Part shown: positions 19,394 to 26,819 of the stretch, in pieces | How positions within the stretch are numbered: position 1 is the first letter of the stretch | Layout of the letters: each line of letters opens with the position of its first letter | Source: Methylosinus trichosporium OB3b | Lineage (GTDB): Bacteria > Pseudomonadota > Alphaproteobacteria > Rhizobiales > Beijerinckiaceae | Length of the DNA: 64,000 nucleotides | Assembly (NCBI RefSeq): GCF_002752655.1 | Contig: NZ_CP023737.1 | Span: 682,001 to 746,000, forward strand | Direction of reading: 5' to 3' | The notes under the pieces: generated by a model | Database searches by the model: none | What the model was told of the DNA's origin: nothing | Seen by the model: only the letters and a program-made list of their open reading frames with translations | Program-made: the position numbers and the translations under genes

Positions 19394-21340
19394 GTGACGC
19401 GTGCGGCGATCGAGCTCGTTCCCGAATCGGGGGTCATCCGCCGCGACGGCCGCTTCGAAGCGCAATCCGACGAGCCCTGGCTGCGGATCGAGGCCGAATT
19501 CCCCCGCAGCCCCTTCGTCGAGATCGTGTTCCGCGCGAGCCTCGTCGACGACCCCGTGCGCCCGGTCCTGCGCTTTTCCACGCCTTCCGGCGCGATCGAG
19601 CGAATTCTTCCCGGGCCGGTGGCGGGCGCCGGCGTCTGGCGCGGCGCGCTGCCGAAGGGAACGCACGCCGTCTCCATCTCGCCGACGACCCGCACAGGGC
19701 CATTCGCCTTCGAGATCGAGACGATTCGCGCCGTGTCGCTCGGCGAGATGCTGGCCCGCGTCTGGCGGCGCAAGCCGGGCAAGCTCTGGTCCTTCTTCCT
19801 GCCGACCCTGTTCGGCTATGCGGCCGAAGCGGAGAACGCGCTCGACTGGGCGACCAATTCCGAGCCGGTCGAGCAATTCGAGGCCTTTCTGGCGCGCCGC
19901 GAGCGCGCCTTCGAGCCGGCGGCGATCGATGCGCCGCGCTGCGACTGGAGCCGCGGCCCGGTCTTCGCAATATTCGTTCTCGCCGAAGGCCACACGCCGG
20001 AGGAGTTGACGCGCACGCTCGACTCGATCGCCGCGCAGCTCTACCCGCGCCTGCGGCTCGTCGCCGTGACGCGAGAGGCAAAGACGCTCGCCCTCCCCGC
20101 AGACGCCGATTTCGTCTGCCGCCTGCGCGCGGGCGACACGCTCGCGCCCCATGCGCTCGCCTGCCTCGCCGAGGCCGCCGCGCGCGCGCCGCAGGCGCGG
20201 CTGTTCTATGTGGATGAGATCATCCGCACGCCCGAGGGTCGACGGCCGAGCTTCAAGCCGGGCTGGAGTCCGGAGTTCGAACGCGCCCGGCCCTGGCTCG
20301 GCCGCGGCCTCTTCGTCGCCGCGGCGTCGCTCGCCGCGCGCGAATGGCCCAACGAGGATGCGCTCGCCGAGGCGATGCGCGGCGCCGCGCTCGGGCTCGA
20401 GCCGCGGCAGGTCGTCCAGCTGCGTCGCTGGCTGCTGACCCACGACGCCGAGGGAGCGAGCCCGAAGGCTTCTGAGCCACGCCCGGACCGCGAGCCTTCA
20501 GGCTCGCTCGTCACGCCGACGCCCTCGGCCTCGATCATTCTGCTGACGCGCGATCGACCGGAACTGCTCGGCCCCTGTCTCGACAGCGTGCTGAGCCTCT
20601 CCACCCACCCCGATTTCGAGCTCGTCGTCGTCGACAATGGCAGCCGTCGCGCCGATACGCTGGCGATTTTGGCGAAGGCCGAGCAGGACGCGCGCGTGCG
20701 CGTGCTGAAACGGCCCGGACCTTTCGATTTCGCCGCCTTCAACAATGAGGCGGCGGCGCAGACGAAGGGCGAGGTCCTGGTCTTCCTCAACAATGACACC
20801 ATCGTGCTCTCGCCCGATTGGCTCGAGCAGCTGACGCGCCCCGCCCTCGCGCCGGCGACGGGCGCGGTGGGCGCCTTGCTCACCTTCCCGGATGGCCGCG
20901 TGCAGCATGCCGGCGTGGTGATCGGCATCGGGCAGGACGCGGGCCATTTCGGCGCGCTGGTCGCGCCCGAGGCGCCCTGCTGGCTCGACCGCACCCGCCA
21001 TCCCCACGAGACGACGGCGGTGACCGCCGCCTGCATGGCGGTGGAGCGCCGCAAGTTCGAGGCGGTCGGCGGCTTCGACGCCGCCAATCTGCCGATCGAG
21101 TTCAACGACGCCGATCTCTGCCTGCGTCTCGCCGAGCGCGGCTGGACCAATCTCTATGTCCCCGCGGCGTGTCTCATTCACCTCGAATCCGCCTCGCGCG
21201 GCTCGGCGATGTTCCGGCCGATGAGCGTCTATGCGCGCTCACGCGAGTATTTCCGCGCGCGCTGGCGCAAGGTCATTCGCGACGATCCCTTCCATCACCC
21301 CGGCCTGTCGCTCTATGCGCGGCATGTCGCGCTCTGGTGA
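19394..21340 (+). CDS. Glycosyltransferase family 2 protein with embedded repeat
   Basis: A 648-residue protein. After an N-terminal domain of unknown type (about 1-170) comes a degenerate GT-A-like region (FAIFVLAEGHTPEELTRTLDS), then a full GT2 domain at about 370-600 with SIILLTRDRPELL, VVVDNGS, the donor-binding-like FLNNDT and NDADLCLRLAERGW. The layout resembles large GT2 proteins of O-antigen or capsule loci. GTG 19394 is chosen because GGAGGAG stands just before it. A palindromic repeat element (20454-20509) is carried in frame between the two halves, encoding a Pro/Ser-rich linker. It is followed directly by a second glycosyltransferase gene. Confidence 0.85.
   Translation: MTRAAIELVPESGVIRRDGRFEAQSDEPWLRIEAEFPRSPFVEIVFRASLVDDPVRPVLRFSTPSGAIERILPGPVAGAGVWRGALPKGTHAVSISPTTRTGPFAFEIETIRAVSLGEMLARVWRRKPGKLWSFFLPTLFGYAAEAENALDWATNSEPVEQFEAFLARRERAFEPAAIDAPRCDWSRGPVFAIFVLAEGHTPEELTRTLDSIAAQLYPRLRLVAVTREAKTLALPADADFVCRLRAGDTLAPHALACLAEAAARAPQARLFYVDEIIRTPEGRRPSFKPGWSPEFERARPWLGRGLFVAAASLAAREWPNEDALAEAMRGAALGLEPRQVVQLRRWLLTHDAEGASPKASEPRPDREPSGSLVTPTPSASIILLTRDRPELLGPCLDSVLSLSTHPDFELVVVDNGSRRADTLAILAKAEQDARVRVLKRPGPFDFAAFNNEAAAQTKGEVLVFLNNDTIVLSPDWLEQLTRPALAPATGAVGALLTFPDGRVQHAGVVIGIGQDAGHFGALVAPEAPCWLDRTRHPHETTAVTAACMAVERRKFEAVGGFDAANLPIEFNDADLCLRLAERGWTNLYVPAACLIHLESASRGSAMFRPMSVYARSREYFRARWRKVIRDDPFHHPGLSLYARHVALW
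20454..20509. repeat. Palindromic repeat family P inside a coding sequence
   Basis: Arms GAGCGAGCCCGAAGGCT and AGCCTTCAGGCTCGCTC are inverted with one mismatch and enclose a short spacer. The same arms occur at 36781-36847 (full element) and 22821-22845 (single arm), both intergenic. This copy is in frame in the glycosyltransferase and encodes part of a linker. Confidence 0.75.
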
Positions 21341-21345
21341 CGCAG

Positions 21346-22602
21346 ATGCAGCGGCCGATCGTCTATGACGCGACCCATCTCGTCTCGCGCGGGCGCGCCA
21401 TCGGCGCGGCCGGCATCGGCGGCGTCGATCTCTCCTACGCCCGCCATTTCGCCGCGCATGAGCGCTTCGCCTGCGGCGTGCATTACGGCTATCCGCGGCC
21501 ACATGTTTTCTCGCGCGAGCGTGTCGCGGCTCTGCTCGCCGAGATCGCTCCGGCCGAAGACGCCGAAGATGGCTGGCCGGCGCTGCGGGAGTGGCTCCTC
21601 GGGAATGAGGAGACGCCGATCGCGCCGAGAGCGGCCGCGCGAGGCTCGCGATTCGGCGATCTGTGGCGACAGACGCGCCGGCGTCTCGCCAATGACGAGC
21701 CGCATGTCGTTCCACCGTCGGCGATCTATCTCAACATCGCCCAGCACGCCTGCGAGTTCCCGCTGCTGTTCGACTGGCTGGCGCGGCGGCCCGATGTGCG
21801 GTCCGTGTTCTTCGTCCACGATCTGCTGCCGCTCGATCGTCCGGAATTCTTCCGTCCCGGCTATGAGCGCCTGTTTCGCCGGCGGCTCGACACGATCCTG
21901 CGCCACGCTTGCGCGCTGATCACGACGACCCATGTCGTCGCCGAACGGCTGCGCCGCGAGTTCTCGGCGCGCGACACTCGGCCTCCGCCCATTCACGTGC
22001 AGCCTCTCGCCTCCTCGCTCGGGCTCGCGGACGCCGCCGACGATCACGACGATGCGCTCGCCGAAAGCGCCTATTGCGTCGCCGTGTCGACGCTGGAGCC
22101 GCGCAAGAATCACCTGCTGCTGCTCAATGTCTGGCGCGCGCTCGCCGCTTCTGGCGCACCCTGCCCCAAGCTCGCGCTGGTCGGCGGCCAGGGCTGGGAG
22201 AATGAGCAGACGCTCGACATGCTGCGCCGCTGCGACGCGCTGCGACGCCATGTCCGCCACGTCCATGGGCTGTCCCCGCAGAGCCTGCGCCGCCTCGTCG
22301 CCAACGCCGACGCACTCTTGATGCCGAGCTTCGCCGAAGGCTATGGCCTGCCGGTCGTCGAGGCGCTGTCGCTGCACACGCCCGCGATCGTCTCCGACAT
22401 CCCGGTTTTTCGCGAGGTCGCGCAGGGGCGCGCCGTGTATCTGTCGCCGATCGACGGCAAGGGCTGGAAGGAGGCGATTCTCGCCGTCGCCGATCGACGC
22501 GGGCCGCGCCGTCTCGCCGCGGTCGCGGCGGCGCGCACTTTCGTCCCGCCGCGAGCAGCGAGCTATTTCGCCGGCATAGAGGCGTTTCTGGACAGCCTCT
22601 GA
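21346..22602 (+). CDS. Glycosyltransferase family 4 (GT-B) protein
   Basis: A 418-residue GT-B enzyme of the group 1 type. The acceptor half (about 1-230) includes FVHDLLPLDRPEFF; the donor half has STLEPRKNHLLLLNVW (about 240-255) and the E-x7-E motif in FAEGYGLPVVEALS followed by PAIVSDIPVFREV. Likely transfers a sugar such as mannose to a lipid-linked or polysaccharide acceptor. ATG 21346 lies 5 bp after the stop of the GT2 gene; a GTG at 21337 overlapping that stop by 4 bp is also possible. The two are clearly one operon. Confidence 0.88.
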   Translation: MQRPIVYDATHLVSRGRAIGAAGIGGVDLSYARHFAAHERFACGVHYGYPRPHVFSRERVAALLAEIAPAEDAEDGWPALREWLLGNEETPIAPRAAARGSRFGDLWRQTRRRLANDEPHVVPPSAIYLNIAQHACEFPLLFDWLARRPDVRSVFFVHDLLPLDRPEFFRPGYERLFRRRLDTILRHACALITTTHVVAERLRREFSARDTRPPPIHVQPLASSLGLADAADDHDDALAESAYCVAVSTLEPRKNHLLLLNVWRALAASGAPCPKLALVGGQGWENEQTLDMLRRCDALRRHVRHVHGLSPQSLRRLVANADALLMPSFAEGYGLPVVEALSLHTPAIVSDIPVFREVAQGRAVYLSPIDGKGWKEAILAVADRRGPRRLAAVAAARTFVPPRAASYFAGIEAFLDSL

Positions 22603-22641
22603 TTCTACTGTGTCACAACAAGCACGCGATCATCCGAGGAG

Positions 22642-22746
22642 CGTCATTGCGAGGAGCGAAGCGACGAAGCTATCCAGAGCCGCCACGAAATATCGGAAGA
22701 TGCCGCTCGACGGCTCTGGATTGCTTCGTTTCGCTCGCAATGACGA
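22642..22746. repeat. Dispersed inverted repeat family C
   Basis: Left arm GTCATTGCGAGGAGCGAAGC and right arm TTCGCTCGCAATGAC, with GGCTCTGGATTGCTTCG on the right matching the left side, form a long imperfect palindrome of about 105 bp. Related copies lie at 33580, 48711, 55192 and 57791. It sits between convergent genes. Confidence 0.75.
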
Positions 22747-22820
22747 GCCACATTTTCGTTGGGATGCGTCAAAAACAGTAGAACCACGGGTCTGCTTCTT
22801 CGAATTTGATGGGCTTTGAA

Positions 22821-22845
22821 GAGCGAGCCCGAAGGCTCGCGATCC
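22821..22845. repeat. Single arm of palindromic repeat family P
   Basis: GAGCGAGCCCGAAGGCTCGC followed by GATCC matches the left arm of the elements at 20454 and 36781. No right arm is present, so this looks like a half or solo copy. Confidence 0.6.
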
Positions 22846-22860
22846 AGGCGCCACCAAACG

Positions 22861-22890
22861 AAAAAGCCCGGCCGCAAGGGCCGGGCCTCG
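22861..22890 (-). terminator. Rho-independent terminator of the outer membrane protein gene
   Basis: On the minus strand, GCCCGGCC-CTTGC-GGCCGGGC is followed by five T. It lies about 20 bp after the stop codon of the gene at 22912-23790. Confidence 0.85.
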
Positions 22891-22911
22891 AAAGTCGTTC
22901 GCGACGAGGGC

Positions 22912-23790
22912 TCAGTATTTCGCCATGAGCGGCGCCGATGGCTCGCACAAGTCGAAATGATAGTTGAGGCCCATGCGCGCGACATGTCCGTCGAAGCGCG
23001 TCTTCACCACCGGCGTGCTCGCATAGAGACCGGCGAAGGACAGGGCAGACCCCTGATAGGTCACGCTGCCGAGGTCGTAATAGAGATATTCGAGCTTCAC
23101 GCTCCACTTCGGCGCGAGCAGCCACTCGAGACCGCCGCCAGCGGTCCAGCCGACGCGCAGATCCGAATAGCCGCCGAAAGAGCCGAAGGACGGAGCGAAA
23201 GGCAGATTGGCCTGGCCGATCGTGACCGTCGAGCCGACCTCGCCGTAAGCGAGACCGCCCGTGGCGTAGAGCAGCAAGGTCGGAGCGGCGAGGAAGCCGA
23301 CCCGGCCGCGCATCGTGCCGAGATAGTCGAGACGCTTGGTGGTTGTCGTATCGGAGGCGACGACTCCGAGGAAGCCGGCCGGGATGCCGAGGCCGGAGTT
23401 CTTCGCCGTGCTGCGCGAGCCGGCGACGCCTTGGATATCGGCTTCGAGGCCGAGCACGAAGGAAGGCGAGGCCTGGAAATTATAGCCGATCTGGCCGCCG
23501 CCGAGGAAGCGGGCGTCATCGGACGGATAGCTTCCGGTCGCCAGCGCCGCGGAGGTCGCGAGATTCGGGCCGAGGCCTGGGACGGCGAAGCCGGGAATGG
23601 CGTTGGTCTTGGTCGCGTCGCCGCCGAAGGTCGCGCCGGCGTTGATGCCGACATAGAAGCCGTTCCACAGCGGCGGCGGAGGCGGCGGAGGAGCCATGGG
23701 CAGTCCGCGCGACGGCAGATCGGCCGCAACGGCGGAGCCGACGGTCAAGGCGGCGGCAAATGCGGCGGCGGGAAGGAGTGAGGTCTTCAT
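22912..23790 (-). CDS. Outer membrane beta-barrel protein (Omp25/31 type), paralogue 1
   Basis: A 292-residue exported protein with signal peptide (about 1-22, ending AVA|ADLP), a Pro-rich stretch (PMAPPPPPPPL), then the family signature WNGFYVGINAGATFGG and repeated beta strands to the C-terminal aromatic end (MAKY). This matches the Omp25/Omp31-like barrel porins of Rhizobiales. It is a paralogue of the gene at 24077-24904 in the same orientation, each with its own terminator, so they are separate transcripts. It probably stabilises the outer membrane; specific cargo unknown. Confidence 0.88.
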   Translation of the reverse strand: MKTSLLPAAAFAAALTVGSAVAADLPSRGLPMAPPPPPPPLWNGFYVGINAGATFGGDATKTNAIPGFAVPGLGPNLATSAALATGSYPSDDARFLGGGQIGYNFQASPSFVLGLEADIQGVAGSRSTAKNSGLGIPAGFLGVVASDTTTTKRLDYLGTMRGRVGFLAAPTLLLYATGGLAYGEVGSTVTIGQANLPFAPSFGSFGGYSDLRVGWTAGGGLEWLLAPKWSVKLEYLYYDLGSVTYQGSALSFAGLYASTPVVKTRFDGHVARMGLNYHFDLCEPSAPLMAKY

Positions 23791-24001
23791 AAAGATCGCC
23801 CTTTCGACAAGAATCGACGCGCGCGCCGCCGCGTCTCAGCGCAGAGCGTCGATTCGGATTACGCATAATCAGGAAAAGCGCCGCCGACTCGCTACATTGC
23901 ACGCCGCGCTCACAGGACGAGCTTTACAATATCAGGGTAAATTGCAGGTTAAGGCGCTGCGGCGACGTCGATGAACGCCGATTCGACGCGCGTCGAAACG
24001 C

Positions 24002-24033
24002 AAAAAGCCCGGCCTCTCGGCCGGGCTTTTTTT
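24002..24033 (-). terminator. Rho-independent terminator of outer membrane protein paralogue 2
   Basis: AGCCCGGCC-TCTC-GGCCGGGCT with an A run on the left and a T run on the right, so it can act in both directions. It lies about 45 bp after the stop of the minus-strand gene at 24077-24904. Confidence 0.9.
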
Positions 24034-24076
24034 GGATCGATCCTCGATAATCCTTGTCGAACGCCTCGACGTCGGA

Positions 24077-24904
24077 TCAGAACTTCGCAACCACCGGCGC
24101 CGGGGGCGTGAACAGGTTGAAGTGATAGTTCACGCCGGCGCGGACCACATGGCCCTTGAAGCTGCTGGAGACGGTCGTCGCGCCGACATTGACGCCCTGG
24201 AAGGCGAGCGTGTTGGAGGCGCTGGCCCGGCCGAGGTCGTAATAGAGATATTCGGCCTTCGCGCTCCACTGCGGCATGAACAGCCATTCGACGCCGCCGC
24301 CGGCGGTCCAGCCCACTCGCGTGTCGGAGAAGCCGACAGTCGCCGAGCCGGTCGCGCCGTTGAGCCCCGTCTGCGTGACGGTGGCGTTCAGATTGGCCTG
24401 GCCATAGGCGACGCCGCCCGTGCCATACAGCAGCAGCGTCGGCGAGATGAGATAGCCGGCCCGGCCGCGCACCGTGCCGAGATAGTCTAGCTGCTTGGAG
24501 GCCGTGATCGCGGAGCTGACCGGCGTGACGAAATTGCCGACCGTCGCCGAGCTGTTGCTGCCGCCGACGCCCTGGATGTCGGCCTCGACGCCCACGACGA
24601 AGGTCTGGCCGAACTGATAATTATAGCCGATCTGGCCGCCGCCGATGAAGCCGTCGTTGCTGGTCGCGAGCGCGCCGCTGCCGCTGGCGCCGACCGCCCA
24701 GATATTGGCCGGGGAATTGACGAGAACATTGCCGCGCTCGTCCCATGTGTAGCCTGCGTTGAGGCCCACGTAGAACCCGCTCCAGAGCGGCGGCGGCGGC
24801 GGAGGGGGCAGCATCGGCGCCATCTTCTTCGACGGAAGGTCGGCGGCGAGCGCCGAGCCGGCCGCGGTCAGCGCGAGCATTGCAGCAGTCAGAAAAATTC
24901 TCAT
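24077..24904 (-). CDS. Outer membrane beta-barrel protein (Omp25/31 type), paralogue 2
   Basis: A 275-residue exported barrel with signal peptide (about 1-20, SALA|ADLPS), Pro-rich PMLPPPPPPPL, the signature WSGFYVGLNAGYTWDE, internal segments QIGYNYQFG, EADIQGVGG and TVRGRAGYL, and a Phe C-terminus (VVAKF). It shares all landmarks with paralogue 1 about 290 bp downstream. The pair probably arose by tandem duplication. Confidence 0.88.
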   Translation of the reverse strand: MRIFLTAAMLALTAAGSALAADLPSKKMAPMLPPPPPPPLWSGFYVGLNAGYTWDERGNVLVNSPANIWAVGASGSGALATSNDGFIGGGQIGYNYQFGQTFVVGVEADIQGVGGSNSSATVGNFVTPVSSAITASKQLDYLGTVRGRAGYLISPTLLLYGTGGVAYGQANLNATVTQTGLNGATGSATVGFSDTRVGWTAGGGVEWLFMPQWSAKAEYLYYDLGRASASNTLAFQGVNVGATTVSSSFKGHVVRAGVNYHFNLFTPPAPVVAKF

Positions 24905-25255
24905 GACAAGGCCTCATTCGATCCGCCGCCCGAGCCCTTACGGGATCGGAAAGATTTCATCGCTCCCGCATCAAGGAAGCGCCATATTTCGCAAAAGACG
25001 TACGGAGAATTACCAGACGCGTCAACAGCCCCTCGCCCGGCCCAAACGCTCCGCAGGCACTTTGCCGGCCACTGTGTCAAATCTGCAACAGGGGGCCGAT
25101 CGACCCCGCCCCGTGACTTTCACGCGGCGAAATGGCAATAGTCTCCCCCGCCGGCGACGCCGGAGCTCGCAGCGGAACGCCGCTCGGGCCTCCATGAAGA
25201 CGCAGAATCACTCGCGGGAGCGCGGGATCCTGCCGAGCGATCGGAGCCTCTTTCC
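24905..25255. other. Divergent promoter region between omp paralogue 2 and psd
   Basis: This 351-bp region between divergent genes has no supported open frame. The stretch around 24965-25020 is less GC-rich (GCAAAAGACGTACGGAGAAT) and may hold the omp promoter. No riboswitch-like fold is apparent to me. Confidence 0.4.
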
Positions 25256-25954
25256 ATGTCGATCTTCGAATCGGTCCGCAAATCGCTCGTCCCGGTTCAT
25301 CCCGAAGGCTATATTTTCATTGCCGCCTTCGCCATCGCCGCGCTGCTGCTGCATTGGATCTCGGCCACGCTCGGCTGGATCGGCTTCATCGCCACCGGCT
25401 GGTGCGTCTATTTCTTCCGCGACCCGCAGCGCCTGACGCCGCTGCGCGAGGGGCTCGTGGTCGCGCCGGCGGATGGCGTCGTCTGCTCCATCGGCTTCTT
25501 CCTGCCGCCGCCCGAGCTCGGCCTCGGTGCCGAGCCGCTGCAGCGCGTCTCCATCTTCATGAGCGTTTTCGACGTGCATGTGAATCGCGCGCCGATCACC
25601 GGCCGCGTCGTGAAAGTCGCATATAAGCCGGGCATCTTCCTCAACGCCGATCTCGACAAGGCGAGCGAGGACAATGAGCGCAACGGCATCATCATCGAGG
25701 CGCCGTCGGGCCGCTATGGCGTCGTGCAGATCGCCGGGCTCGTCGCGCGCCGCATCGTCTGCTTCGTGCAGGAGGGCGAGCCGATCGGCGTCGGCGATCG
25801 TTTCGGCCTCATCCGTTTCGGCTCGCGCGTCGACGTCTATATGCCGGTGACCGTGAAGCCGCGCGTCGCCGTCGGCTCGCGCGCCATCGCCGGCGAGACA
25901 ATTCTCGCCGACGTGACCTCCACCGCCGCGCCGATGAGCTTCAAGGCCGGCTGA
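25256..25954 (+). CDS. psd: Phosphatidylserine decarboxylase proenzyme
   Basis: A 232-residue short-form (type II/archaetidylserine-like) decarboxylase that converts phosphatidylserine to phosphatidylethanolamine. One N-terminal membrane hairpin (about 18-50) is followed by [24 protein letters not shown] (catalytic His region), and the self-cleavage site RFGSRVDVY, where the Ser after Gly becomes the pyruvoyl group. Length and order fit the short Psd of alphaproteobacteria. It is followed after 15 bp by pssA, making the classical PE synthesis operon. Confidence 0.95.
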   Translation: MSIFESVRKSLVPVHPEGYIFIAAFAIAALLLHWISATLGWIGFIATGWCVYFFRDPQRLTPLREGLVVAPADGVVCSIGFFLPPPELGLGAEPLQRVSIFMSVFDVHVNRAPITGRVVKVAYKPGIFLNADLDKASEDNERNGIIIEAPSGRYGVVQIAGLVARRIVCFVQEGEPIGVGDRFGLIRFGSRVDVYMPVTVKPRVAVGSRAIAGETILADVTSTAAPMSFKAG

Positions 25955-25969
25955 ACCAGCGGACGACCG

Positions 25970-26800
25970 ATGAACGCGTCTCTAGGCGACAGGCCCGACG
26001 ACCGAAACGAACTCACGCCCTCCGAGCGGCGGCGTCTGCGCTTTCGCGCGATACCTCTTCGCATCGTTCTGCCCAATCTCGTCACGCTGCTGGCGCTGTC
26101 GATGGGCCTCACCGCCATTCGCTATGCGACCGAGGGCAAGTTCGACACCGCCGTGACCGCTGTGATCGCCGCCGCCGTGCTCGACGGTCTCGACGGCCGC
26201 CTCGCGCGCGCGCTGAAGGGAACGTCGCGCTTCGGCGCCGAGCTCGATTCGCTCGCCGATTTCGTTGATTTCGGCGTCGCCCCGGCGCTGCTGCTGTGGC
26301 TGTGGTCGCTGCATGAGATCAAGGGGCTCGGCTGGTTCGCGGCGCTCGCCTTCGCCATCGCCTGCGCTTTGCGCCTCGCACGCTTCAATGTGACGGTGGA
26401 TCAGCCCGGCCGCCCGGTCTGGCATTCGGACTTTTTCGTCGGCATGCCGGCGCCGGCCGGCGCCGTCACCGTGCTGCTGCCCCTCTATCTGCATCTCTCG
26501 GTCGCCGAGCTGCCCGGCTCGAAGCCCTTCGTCGCCTTCTACATCGTCTATGTGCTGGCCATCGCTTTGCTGATGGCGAGCCGCATCCCTCATTTCTCGG
26601 GCAAGCGCATCGGCCGCATTCCGCGCGATTCGGTGATCCTGGTCCTGTTCGGCGTCGGCGTCTCGGCGCTGCTGCTCGCCATCTACCCGATGGAGAGCCT
26701 GATCCTCGCGAGCCTCGCCTATCTCGCCGCCATTCCCTTCGGCGTGAAGCGCTACAACGAGCTGGCGAAGGCGGAGGCGGAGAAGACGGCGAGCGCATGA
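25970..26800 (+). CDS. pssA: CDP-diacylglycerol--serine O-phosphatidyltransferase
   Basis: A 276-residue membrane enzyme making phosphatidylserine from CDP-diacylglycerol and L-serine. The CDP-alcohol phosphotransferase motif is present as DGRLAR-x8-G-x3-D-x3-D (within DGLDGRLARALKG and AELDSLADFVDFG, about 78-103), and about eight membrane helices follow. The product feeds Psd encoded just upstream. ATG 25970 lies 15 bp after the psd stop. Confidence 0.95.
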   Translation: MNASLGDRPDDRNELTPSERRRLRFRAIPLRIVLPNLVTLLALSMGLTAIRYATEGKFDTAVTAVIAAAVLDGLDGRLARALKGTSRFGAELDSLADFVDFGVAPALLLWLWSLHEIKGLGWFAALAFAIACALRLARFNVTVDQPGRPVWHSDFFVGMPAPAGAVTVLLPLYLHLSVAELPGSKPFVAFYIVYVLAIALLMASRIPHFSGKRIGRIPRDSVILVLFGVGVSALLLAIYPMESLILASLAYLAAIPFGVKRYNELAKAEAEKTASA

Positions 26801-26819
26801 TGCGCGCCGCCACCGAGAG

